Assembly (NCBI GenBank): GCA_955652625.1
Contig: CATPBM010000138.1
Span: 1 to 5,271, forward strand
Reading direction: 5' to 3'
From: an uncultured Steroidobacteraceae bacterium
GTDB taxonomy: Bacteria; Pseudomonadota; Gammaproteobacteria; Steroidobacterales; Steroidobacteraceae
Length of the DNA stretch: 5,271 nucleotides
Shown here: piece after piece, positions 1-5,271 of the stretch
Position numbering within the stretch: the first letter of the stretch is position 1
Layout: each line of letters begins with the position of its first letter
Made by a program: the position numbers and the translations under genes
Notes under the pieces: generated by a model
The model's input: only the letters and a program-made list of their open reading frames with translations
Told to the model about the DNA's origin: nothing
The model's database searches: none

Positions 1-14
1 CTGCTTGCGAATGA
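1..14 (+). CDS. possible 3' tail of an upstream gene (last codons only)
   Basis: The murU start ATG (11-13) is part of an ATGA, so a TGA stop at 12-14 lies in the frame of positions 3-14, which reads Ala-Cys-Glu-stop. A 4-bp ATGA overlap is a common arrangement between coupled genes. In Pseudomonas the gene before murU is amgK, the sugar kinase that makes the MurU substrate, so amgK is a reasonable guess. Only about four codons are visible, so this is inference from spacing, not recognition of a protein. Confidence 0.3.
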
Positions 15-679
15 AGGCGATGCTGCTGGCGGCCGGGCGTGGCGAGCGCATGCGGCCGATCACCGACTCGCTTCCCAAGCCACTCGTGCCGGTTGCGGGC
101 AAGCCGCTCATCGCCTGGCACCTGGCAGCGCTGGCGCGCGCCGGCATCCGCGACGTGGTCATCAATCTCTCATGGCTCGGCGAGCAGTTGCGCGGCGCGC
201 TCGGCGACGGCCGCGACTACGGCGTACGCATCACCTGGAGCGAAGAGGGCCCCGTACCCCTGGAGACTGGCGGCGGCATTTTCCGGGCGCTGCCGCTGCT
301 GGGACCCGGGCCCTTCCTCGTCGCCAACGGCGACATCTGGACCGACATCGATTTCGCCCGTCTCGAGCTGGAGCCCGGCGCTCACGCCCACCTGGTGCTG
401 ATTCCCAACCCGCCGCACCATCCGCGCGGGGACTTCGGACTCGAGGGCGATCTCGTGGACCACCGCGACACCGGGCGCTTTACCTACTCGGGCGTGGGCC
501 TCTACCGCCCGGAGTTCTTCGAGGGCTGCGCCCCCGGAAGATTTCCGCTGCTGCCGCTTCTGAATCGTGCCATCGACGCGCGCCTGGCGCGCGGCGAGGT
601 CCACCGCGGCGAGTGGTGCGACGTCGGCACCGCCGAGCGCCTGGCGAGCCTGGAAGCGCGGGTCCTTGCGCTACAATGA
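11..679 (+). CDS. murU: N-acetylmuramate alpha-1-phosphate uridylyltransferase (MurU)
   Basis: A 222-residue sugar-1-phosphate nucleotidyltransferase. MurU joins UTP and MurNAc-1-phosphate to give UDP-MurNAc in the cytoplasm, a recycling route that bypasses fosfomycin-sensitive MurA. Seen in the sequence: the nucleotide-binding signature [18 protein letters not shown] at residues 7-24, the ETGGGIF motif at 85-91, the metal-site NGD at 106-108, HHPRGDFGL at 136-144, and the C-terminal [10 protein letters not shown] at 202-211. Length and motif order match Pseudomonas MurU (about 223 aa) better than longer GalU/RmlA enzymes. The ATG at 11 is preferred over an in-frame TTG at 5 because family members begin M-K-A-M-(L/I)-LAAG. 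No clear Shine-Dalgarno is visible before it, and an ATGA suggests coupling to an upstream gene. It ends 4 bp before lipA. A related mannose-1-phosphate guanylyltransferase-like activity is the main alternative. Confidence 0.9.
   Translation: MKAMLLAAGRGERMRPITDSLPKPLVPVAGKPLIAWHLAALARAGIRDVVINLSWLGEQLRGALGDGRDYGVRITWSEEGPVPLETGGGIFRALPLLGPGPFLVANGDIWTDIDFARLELEPGAHAHLVLIPNPPHHPRGDFGLEGDLVDHRDTGRFTYSGVGLYRPEFFEGCAPGRFPLLPLLNRAIDARLARGEVHRGEWCDVGTAERLASLEARVLALQ
672..677 (+). promoter_or_regulatory. possible sigma70 -10 box (TACAAT) for lipA
   Basis: TACAAT matches the -10 consensus TATAAT at five of six bases and stands out as AT-rich in GC-rich DNA. It overlaps the murU stop codon. The best -35 candidate is weak (CTGGAA at 650-655, three of six matches, 16-bp spacer). 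Transcription would start near 684, the lipA ATG itself, giving a leaderless or near-leaderless mRNA. A chance match is possible. Confidence 0.35.
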
Positions 680-683
680 GGGC

Positions 684-1724
684 ATGTCTCAGCTCAAGGA
701 CATTCCGGTCGTGCAGGACGCCGCGCCGCCGCGCAGCGGCGAGAAATACCTGACATCTCAAGGGTTTACTGCAGTCCGGGACGGCATCAAGGCGCGCGCC
801 ACAGCCGCCGCGGCCGCCGCGGTGCGCAAGCCGCCGTGGCTTCGGGCCAAAGCACCCGCCGGGCAGGGGTTCCAGAGCGTGCGAGCGCTCGTCAGGGAGC
901 ACCGTCTCGCCACGGTGTGCGAGGAGGCCAAGTGTCCGAACATCGGTGAGTGCTGGAACGCGGGCACCGCCACCATCATGCTCATGGGCGCGGTGTGCAC
1001 GCGCGCCTGCCGTTTCTGCTCGGTCGACACCGGCAACCCGCACGGCTGGCTCGACGCGGACGAGCCCGAGAATGCCGCGCGCACCGTGGCGCTCATGAAG
1101 CTCGGCTACGTGGTGCTGACCTCCGTCGATCGCGACGATCTCCCCGATGGGGGAGCGGCGCACTATGCGGCGTGCGTACGCGCCATCAAGCGCCGCAATC
1201 CCAACACCGCGGTCGAGGCACTCACGCCCGATTTCCAGGGCGTGCTCGCGGACGTCGCGACTGTCGTCGACTCCGGGATCGCAGTGTTTGCGCAGAACAT
1301 CGAGACCGTACGGCGCCTGACGCATCCGCTGCGCGACCCGCGCGCGGGCTATGAGCAGACCCTGCGCGTGCTGGAACACGCGAAGCGCCATCGCAGCTCC
1401 GTGCTCACCAAGAGCAGCCTGATGCTGGGCTTAAGCGAGACCGATGAGGAAATCGACGCCACGCTCGCCGACCTGCGCGCCGCCGGCGTCGACATCGTGA
1501 CGCTCGGGCAGTACCTGCGCCCGACGCTCAATCACCTCGCGGTGCGGCGCTATGTGACACCGGGGGAGTTCGACCGCTACCGGCGCCAGGCGCTCGCGCG
1601 CGGCTTTCTGGAATGCGTCGCAGATCCCCTGGTGCGCTCGAGTTACCGCGCCGAGCAGGCCCTCAACCGCAACAACGCCGGGCTCGACAACGCAAGGCTC
1701 GCCCACGAGGCGGGCTCGCCGTGA
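684..1724 (+). CDS. lipA: lipoyl synthase (radical SAM)
   Basis: A 346-residue LipA, the cytoplasmic enzyme that inserts two sulfur atoms at C6 and C8 of protein-bound octanoyl groups. Seen: auxiliary [4Fe-4S] cysteines C79, C84, C90 (CX4CX5C), radical-SAM cysteines C105, C109, C112 (CX3CX2C), [13 protein letters not shown] at 146-158, [10 protein letters not shown] at 272-281, and the C-terminal RSSY at 318-321, which holds the serine ligand of the auxiliary cluster. The N-terminus is longer than in the 321-residue E. coli enzyme and contains an alanine run at 41-46. The region after the radical-SAM cysteines reads [16 protein letters not shown], unlike the enterobacterial DVAHGRP form. Oddities: Asp314 stands where GP(x)VRSSY normally has Gly, and FAQN at 202-205 replaces the usual His-containing form. 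The ATG is 4 bp after murU. A GAGGG sits only one base before it, so the ribosome site is poor or the mRNA leaderless. Confidence 0.96.
   Translation: MSQLKDIPVVQDAAPPRSGEKYLTSQGFTAVRDGIKARATAAAAAAVRKPPWLRAKAPAGQGFQSVRALVREHRLATVCEEAKCPNIGECWNAGTATIMLMGAVCTRACRFCSVDTGNPHGWLDADEPENAARTVALMKLGYVVLTSVDRDDLPDGGAAHYAACVRAIKRRNPNTAVEALTPDFQGVLADVATVVDSGIAVFAQNIETVRRLTHPLRDPRAGYEQTLRVLEHAKRHRSSVLTKSSLMLGLSETDEEIDATLADLRAAGVDIVTLGQYLRPTLNHLAVRRYVTPGEFDRYRRQALARGFLECVADPLVRSSYRAEQALNRNNAGLDNARLAHEAGSP
805..822 (+). repeat. tandem 9-bp duplication in lipA coding for the Ala tract
   Basis: CCGCCGCGG occurs twice head to tail (805-813 and 814-822), giving the six-alanine run at LipA residues 41-46 in the non-catalytic N-terminal extension. 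The unit is a multiple of three, so gain or loss of a copy by slippage would keep the frame. Confidence 0.6.
1707..1723 (+). promoter_or_regulatory. alternative lipB start: GAGG and overlapping GTG
   Basis: GAGG at 1707-1710 lies 10 bases before a GTG at 1721-1723 that is in frame with lipB and overlaps the lipA stop as GTGA. If used, it gives a 230-residue LipB with a 24-residue N-terminal extension and translational coupling to lipA. The extension has no counterpart in the E. coli LipB N-terminus, so I prefer the ATG at 1793, but the ribosome site favours this GTG. Confidence 0.35.
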
Positions 1725-1741
1725 GCGCCCAGTCTGCGCCG

Positions 1742-1769
1742 GTGGCGCGCGCATGCGAGCACGCGCCGC
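1742..1769 (+). other. potential 8-bp hairpin between lipA and lipB
   Basis: GGCGCG at 1744-1749 pairs with CGCGCC at 1762-1767, extended outward by one G-U and one G-C pair, around a 12-base loop containing GCATGC. It has no T-tract, so it is not a standard terminator. In DNA this GC-rich such pairings arise often by chance. Confidence 0.25.
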
Positions 1770-1792
1770 GTCCGCTCGCCGCGCCGCGGGCA

Positions 1793-2413
1793 ATGCCCGC
1801 ACCCACGCTCAAGCATCTGGAGCTCGTGGAGTACGAACCCACCTGGCGCGCGATGCAGCGCTTCACGGATGCGCGCGACGCGGCGACCCCCGATGAGATC
1901 TGGTTTCTGGAGCACCCGCCGGTTTTCACCCTCGGGATGAATGCGAGCCGCGCGCACCTGCTCGCGCCCGGGGACATTCCGGTGGTGCAGATCGACCGCG
2001 GCGGGCAGGTGACCTATCACGGACCGGGGCAGCTTGTGGTGTATCCGCTCATCGATCTGAAGCGTGCCGGCCTTGGCATTCGCGACTTCGTCATGGCGCT
2101 CGAGCGCGCAGTCATCGACCTGGCGGCGCAGTTCGGCATCGCGGCCGAGTGCCGGCGCAATGCCCCCGGTGTCTACGTCGAGGACCGCAAGCTTGCAAGC
2201 GTCGGCGTGCGGGTGCGCCACGGCGGCGCCTATCACGGTCTTGCGCTCAACGTGACGCTGGATCTGGAGCCCTTCGGCCGCATCAATCCGTGTGGCTACC
2301 AGGGCCTGCAGATGACGCGACTGTGCGATCTCGGGGGGCCTGCGAGCGTCCCCGCCTGCGCGCAGGCGCTCGAGCCGCACCTGATGCGCGCGCTGGGGTT
2401 GGTCCGCGTCTAG
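1793..2413 (+). CDS. lipB: octanoyl-[ACP]:protein N-octanoyltransferase (LipB)
   Basis: A 206-residue LipB, which moves octanoate from acyl carrier protein to the lipoyl-domain lysine of enzymes such as pyruvate dehydrogenase, making the LipA substrate. Seen: [12 protein letters not shown] at 37-48, the signature [13 protein letters not shown] at 68-80, the catalytic lysine K133 in the [10 protein letters not shown] segment, YHGLALNV at 147-154, and the catalytic cysteine C167 in INPCGY. Length is close to the E. coli enzyme (213 aa). The ATG at 1793 places five residues before the conserved L-x-L-x-x-YEP block, as in E. coli, so I chose it although no clear Shine-Dalgarno precedes it. A GTG at 1721 overlapping the lipA stop is the alternative. 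The order lipA-lipB is the reverse of the E. coli lipB...lipA arrangement. The stop is one base before the next gene. Confidence 0.95.
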   Translation: MPAPTLKHLELVEYEPTWRAMQRFTDARDAATPDEIWFLEHPPVFTLGMNASRAHLLAPGDIPVVQIDRGGQVTYHGPGQLVVYPLIDLKRAGLGIRDFVMALERAVIDLAAQFGIAAECRRNAPGVYVEDRKLASVGVRVRHGGAYHGLALNVTLDLEPFGRINPCGYQGLQMTRLCDLGGPASVPACAQALEPHLMRALGLVRV

Positions 2414-2414
2414 C

Positions 2415-3464
2415 ATGCGGACGATGAGCTGCACACACCTGTGGCGCGCGGCTGCGGCTCCCGCGCTCGCCGCCCTGGCACTTGCCGCGCTGCCCGCGTG
2501 CAGCGGCCCGGGCGCAACCCCGGCGGGCGCCGCGCGCATCACGCTGCTCAATGTGTCCTATGACCCGACGCGCGAGCTGTACGTGGAATTCAACGCGGCG
2601 TTCGCCAGGGACTGGAAGGCGAAAACCGGGCAGCTGGTGCGCGTCGACCAGTCGCACGGCGGTTCGGGCAAACAGGCGCGCTCGGTAATCGAAGGGCTGG
2701 CCGCTGACGTCGTGACGCTCGGGCTGGCCGCCGATATCGATGCCATTGCCAACACTGGCAAGCTTCTGCCCCTTAACTGGCAGAGTCTGCTGCCGGACAA
2801 CAGCTCCCCGTATACCTCCACCATCGTGTTCCTGGTGCGCCAGGGCAACCCCAAGGCGATCCACGACTGGGGTGATCTGCTGCGCCCGGGGGTGGCGGTG
2901 ATCACCCCCAACCCGAAGACCTCCGGCGGGGCGCGCTGGAACTACCTGGCCGCCTGGGCCTGGGCACGCGCGCAACCAGGCGGCACTGATTCGGGCGCGC
3001 GCGAATTCGTGCGCCGGCTTTACCAGAACGTGCCGGTGCTCGACACCGGCGCCCGCGGCTCCACGACAACGTTCGTGCAGCGCGGGCTTGGGGACGTGCT
3101 CATCGCGTGGGAGAACGAGGCACAGCTTGCGCTGCGCGAGCTCGGCGCGCAGCAGCTGCAGATCGTCGTGCCGTCGATGAGCATTCTCGCGGAGCCGCCG
3201 GTGGCGGTGGTCGACAAGGTGGCGCTGCGCCACGGCACGCGCGAGGTCGCACGGGCTTACCTCGGCTTCCTCTACAGCAAGGAGGGCCAGGAGATCATCG
3301 CGCGCCACTTCTACCGGCCGCGGGATCCGGAGGTGGCCGCGCGCTATGCGGCGCGTTTCCCGCAGCTCAAACTCGCCACCATCGCCGACTTTGGGGGCTG
3401 GGCCAGCGTGCAGAGCACCCACTTCAGCGACGGCGGCGTCTTCGACCAGATCTCGGCGCGCTAA
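2415..3464 (+). CDS. sbp: sulfate (thiosulfate) ABC transporter substrate-binding protein
   Basis: A 349-residue exported binding protein of the Sbp/CysP family, which delivers sulfate or thiosulfate to the CysTWA importer for cysteine synthesis. Seen: a signal peptide (Arg11, hydrophobic residues 12-27, then LPAC at 26-29), [13 protein letters not shown] at 44-56, family signature [11 protein letters not shown] at 70-80, second signature [10 protein letters not shown] at 166-175, ARGSTTTF at 213-220, WENEA at 232-236, PPVAVVD at 261-267, and the C-terminal [10 protein letters not shown] block. LPAC resembles a lipobox, so the mature protein could be a membrane-anchored lipoprotein with lipidated C29; proline at -2 is uncommon, and ordinary periplasmic release is the alternative. 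The ATG at 2415 is one base after the lipB stop; an ATG at 2424 is nearly equal. No cysT, cysW or cysA follows, because the next genes face the other way. Sulfate versus thiosulfate preference cannot be told. Confidence 0.92.
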   Translation: MRTMSCTHLWRAAAAPALAALALAALPACSGPGATPAGAARITLLNVSYDPTRELYVEFNAAFARDWKAKTGQLVRVDQSHGGSGKQARSVIEGLAADVVTLGLAADIDAIANTGKLLPLNWQSLLPDNSSPYTSTIVFLVRQGNPKAIHDWGDLLRPGVAVITPNPKTSGGARWNYLAAWAWARAQPGGTDSGAREFVRRLYQNVPVLDTGARGSTTTFVQRGLGDVLIAWENEAQLALRELGAQQLQIVVPSMSILAEPPVAVVDKVALRHGTREVARAYLGFLYSKEGQEIIARHFYRPRDPEVAARYAARFPQLKLATIADFGGWASVQSTHFSDGGVFDQISAR

Positions 3465-3480
3465 GAAAGCGGGCGGAGGG

Positions 3481-3636
3481 TCACGGCGGTTTTGCGATCA
3501 TCAGCCAGAACACGACGATGATGGACGTGAACGCCAGTACACCCAGCCAGAACCAGGCTCGCGCGTAAGCCCAGTAGCGCTCATCGAGGGCGGTGCCGAA
3601 GAATCCGTAGCCGCCCAGCACCAGCACCGTACGCAA
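3481..3636 (-). CDS. 51-residue membrane ORF, apparently a chimeric gene remnant
   Basis: A TTG-start ORF of 51 codons that begins 13 bp after the response regulator stop and has GGAG five bases before the TTG, which supports translation. Residues 1-17 read MRTVLVLGGYGFFGTAL, matching the first beta strand and glycine-rich turn (GxxGxxG) of Rossmann NAD(P)-binding proteins of the saccharopine dehydrogenase or SDR type. Residues 21-51 then change to an aromatic-rich stretch and one membrane helix (about 27-48) ending LMIAKPP, which resembles from memory the C-terminus of DUF2269 membrane proteins. A true Rossmann domain would need over 100 further residues, so no cofactor binding is expected. 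I infer an in-frame deletion joining two former neighbour genes, or a small membrane protein of unknown role. The stop codon lies 16 bp from the converging sbp stop. Existence as an ORF is clear; the origin is uncertain. Confidence 0.55.
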   Translation of the reverse strand: MRTVLVLGGYGFFGTALDERYWAYARAWFWLGVLAFTSIIVVFWLMIAKPP

Positions 3637-3641
3637 TGACG

Positions 3642-3645
3642 CTCC
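3642..3645 (-). promoter_or_regulatory. Shine-Dalgarno GGAG fixing the TTG start of the small ORF
   Basis: On the minus strand GGAG is followed by five bases and then TTG (3636-3634). This spacing is good, and it falls in the 13-bp gap after the response regulator stop. It is the main reason to choose this TTG rather than the upstream in-frame extension, which would run through the regulator gene. Confidence 0.55.
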
Positions 3646-3649
3646 GGCG

Positions 3650-4321
3650 TCAGTCCACGACCAGCTTGTAGCCGGCCGCCGCGGTACGCAGCAGTGCCGG
3701 TGCGGCCGGATCCGCTTCGATCTTCTGCCGCAGTCGATGCACAAGCTGCTTGAGCAGCTGTCGATCCCCGCCGCTGCGATGTCCCCACACCTGTATCAGG
3801 AGCCGATCGGAGCTCACGGTGTGGCCGGCGTTCGCCAGCAGCATCTGCAGCAGGCGCAGTTCGAGCTTGGTGAGCCGCACCGCCTCACCCGCACCGATGC
3901 GCACGGTATGTTCCTCCAGGTCGAGGGCCACGCGGCCGGTCGCGAGCGCCGCGCTGGGTTCCATGCCCGCGCGGCGCAACAGCGCCTTGATGCGCGCCAA
4001 CAACGTGCGCGGGCTGAAGGGCTTGGTGAGATAGTCATCGGCCCCCAGCCCGAGCGCGCGCACGAGGTCCTCCTCCTCGCCGCGCACCGTGAGCATCATC
4101 ACCGGCACGCGCGAGCTGCGGCGGATGGCTTCGCACGCCTGGAACCCCGACAGACCGGGCATGTTGACGTCGAGCACCACGAGATCCGGCGCTTCCTCCT
4201 CGAAACGGCGCACCGCGGCGCGTCCATCGCCCGCCTTGATGACCAGATAACCGGCCTGCGACAGGGAGAAGGCGATGAGCTCGCGCAGATCCGCATCGTC
4301 GTCGGCTATTAGCACCTTCAC
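3650..4321 (-). CDS. OmpR/PhoB-family response regulator
   Basis: A 223-residue DNA-binding response regulator. The receiver domain (about 2-115) shows acidic pocket D7-D8, phosphoacceptor D51 in VVLDVNMPGLSG, switch T78 in MMLT, and K100 in DDYLTKPF. A winged-helix DNA-binding domain follows (about 125-223), with LTKLELRLLQMLL at 150-162, VWGH at 178-181, the recognition-helix region LLKQLVHRLRQKIE at 189-202, and GYKLV near the end. The GTG at 4321 is chosen because the protein then starts MKVLIADDD like its family, and because GTGA overlaps the kinase stop, a classic coupled arrangement; an ATG 36 codons earlier would add residues lying within the kinase coding region. It is the likely phosphorylation partner of the adjacent kinase. 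The target genes are unknown; it could regulate its own operon including the small ORF. PhoB and KdpE share this architecture, but nothing ties it to phosphate or potassium. Confidence 0.92.
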   Translation of the reverse strand: MKVLIADDDADLRELIAFSLSQAGYLVIKAGDGRAAVRRFEEEAPDLVVLDVNMPGLSGFQACEAIRRSSRVPVMMLTVRGEEEDLVRALGLGADDYLTKPFSPRTLLARIKALLRRAGMEPSAALATGRVALDLEEHTVRIGAGEAVRLTKLELRLLQMLLANAGHTVSSDRLLIQVWGHRSGGDRQLLKQLVHRLRQKIEADPAAPALLRTAAAGYKLVVD

Positions 4322-5271
4322 GTTGCGCTCTGCGCCGGCAGGGTTAGGGTAAAGCGGGTGCGCCCGGCGGCGGTGCGCTCGAAGGTGACGCTGCCCCCGT
4401 GCCGCTCGGTAATCGATTTCACCAGCCACAGGCCGAGGCCGAGCCCCGCCGGCTCGGGTTCGCTGCCGCCCCGCCGGAAGCGTGCGAACAGCTCCTCGCC
4501 GTCGCTGGCCGAGGGTCCGGGACCCTCATCCTCCACCCAGGCGAGCACCACGCCCGCGCGCGCCTGCGCGCCGATGCGCACCACGCTGTCCTCGGGCGCG
4601 AACTTGTTGGCATTGGCGAGCAGGTTGACGAACACCTGGGTGAGGCGCGTCTTGTCGCCGCTCACCAGCGGCAGCTCCGCCGGCATCGCGACTTCGAGCC
4701 GCTGGCGCCGCAGCGCGAGTAGCGAGGCGACCAGTGCGTGCGCGTCCTCCACCACTTCTGCGAGCACCACGAGCTGCTGACGGATGGTGAGCTGACCGGA
4801 CTCGATGCGTACGCTCTCGAGCAGGTTGTCGATGAGCTGCGTGAGGCGCAGGGTGCCACGCTCGAGCGACATGACCAGCTCCCTCTGCTTCGGCGCCGGC
4901 AGGGAATCGAGGCCAGCCAGCAGCAGCTCGATGGAAGCGAGCTGCGCGGCGAGCGGGGTGCGGAACTCGTGCGAGATGTTGGCGAGCACCGAATCGCGCG
5001 CGCGGCGCACCGCTTCGAGCTCGGTCTCGTCGCGGATCACCTGTACCTGCAGGCCCTCGACCGGGGCGGCGCTGGTGATCACGGTGGTGCGCGGATCGCC
5101 CGACGCGGCGGCGAGATGCTCGATTGCCTTGGCGCTGCCGGCGCTGCGCGCCTGCACGATCGGGCAGCGGAAATCACACGGCCTGCGGCCGTCCTCGTTG
5201 CGCGGCTGCAGGACGTCGCCGCAGAAGCGCCCGACCGCCTGCTCGGGCGTGACGCCCAGGAGCCGCGCGGC
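4318..5271 (-). CDS. sensor histidine kinase with PAS-like region (N-terminus beyond window)
   Basis: Open to the window edge, with 317 residues visible and numbered from the edge. Residues 1-85 look like the later part of a PAS/PAC domain (LLGVTPEQAVGR near the start, VQVIRDETELEA near 76-87) and hold three cysteines, C17, C32 and C36 (CX14CX3C), followed by PI. The dimerisation/phosphoacceptor domain follows with H101 in NISHEFRTPLA. The catalytic ATPase domain shows the N box NLLANANKFAP (about 216-226), the G1 box DEGPGP (about 248-253) and the G2 box GLGLGLWLVK (about 276-285). All autokinase motifs are intact. No membrane segment is visible in this part, so whether it is cytosolic or anchored is unknown. 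A GTG at 5157 is in frame but lies inside the PAS-like region, so it is not the true start. The stop overlaps the regulator start by 4 bp, and the pair should be cognate. The signal is unknown. Confidence 0.92.
   Translation of the reverse strand, partial: AARLLGVTPEQAVGRFCGDVLQPRNEDGRRPCDFRCPIVQARSAGSAKAIEHLAAASGDPRTTVITSAAPVEGLQVQVIRDETELEAVRRARDSVLANISHEFRTPLAAQLASIELLLAGLDSLPAPKQRELVMSLERGTLRLTQLIDNLLESVRIESGQLTIRQQLVVLAEVVEDAHALVASLLALRRQRLEVAMPAELPLVSGDKTRLTQVFVNLLANANKFAPEDSVVRIGAQARAGVVLAWVEDEGPGPSASDGEELFARFRRGGSEPEPAGLGLGLWLVKSITERHGGSVTFERTAAGRTRFTLTLPAQSAT

Noticed and set aside
567..683. Upstream extension of lipA into murU
   Set aside because: It would overlap the conserved MurU C-terminus; the ATG at 684 directly after the murU stop is the natural start.
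480..1391. Minus-strand open frame of 303 codons opposite murU and lipA
   Set aside because: It spans two clear plus-strand genes and shows no protein family features; a codon-bias shadow.
1643..2551. Minus-strand open frame of 302 codons opposite lipB
   Set aside because: LipB motifs and catalytic Lys/Cys are on the plus strand; the antisense product is compositionally biased and unrecognisable.
2283..3422. Minus-strand open frame of 379 codons opposite sbp
   Set aside because: It is as long as sbp, but its translation is Arg/Ala/His-rich with no recognisable motif, while the plus strand carries both sulfate-binding signatures. High-GC genes often give long antisense frames.
3459..3471. 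CGCT-AAGAA-AGCG inverted repeat at the sbp stop, as a terminator
   Set aside because: The stem is only 4 bp and no T-run follows, so it does not qualify as an intrinsic terminator.
3737..4312. Plus-strand open frame of 191 codons opposite the response regulator
   Set aside because: The minus strand encodes all receiver and winged-helix landmarks; the plus frame is rich in His/Arg/Ala typical of antisense shadows.
4322..4429. 36-codon N-terminal extension of the response regulator
   Set aside because: It lies inside the histidine kinase gene in another frame, and the receiver domain starts normally at the GTG at 4321.
5155..5157. GTG as the start of the histidine kinase
   Set aside because: The frame stays open to the window edge and the upstream codons continue a PAS-like domain, so this valine is internal.

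Overview
The window is GC-rich (roughly two thirds or more by eye) and densely coded. It holds no RNA gene, CRISPR array or insertion sequence that I can see. The gene content (MurU-type peptidoglycan recycling, lipoic acid synthesis, an Sbp-type sulfate-binding protein, an OmpR-type two-component pair) and very high GC at third codon positions suggest a proteobacterium. A high-GC gammaproteobacterium is most likely, because MurU is best known from Pseudomonas and relatives. The species cannot be named from this sequence.

Plus strand, about 1-3464: four tightly packed genes read in one direction. They are murU (N-acetylmuramate 1-phosphate uridylyltransferase), lipA (lipoyl synthase), lipB (octanoyltransferase) and an sbp-like sulfate-binding protein. 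Gaps are 4 bp, 68 bp (or a 4-bp GTGA overlap if an earlier lipB start is used) and 1 bp, so they may be one operon. A TACAAT box across the murU stop could give lipA its own, possibly leaderless, transcript. LipB loads octanoate onto lipoyl domains and LipA inserts two sulfurs. The sulfate-binding gene directly behind them has no permease or ATPase partner in the window.

Minus strand, about 5271-3481: a sensor histidine kinase (N-terminus outside the window, with a cysteine-containing PAS-like region at the edge), an OmpR/PhoB-type response regulator overlapping it by 4 bp (GTGA), and a 51-codon TTG-start ORF with a good Shine-Dalgarno 13 bp after the regulator. The small ORF is the most unusual item. 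Its first ~17 residues read like the start of a Rossmann-fold NAD(P)-binding protein, and the rest reads like the C-terminal membrane helix of a different protein, possibly DUF2269. This suggests a fused remnant of two deleted genes, or a novel small membrane protein.

The two gene groups converge with only 16 bp between stop codons and no recognisable terminator. No entirely new multi-gene system is evident. The chimeric small ORF, the cysteine PAS sensor and the lip-sbp linkage are the points worth checking.
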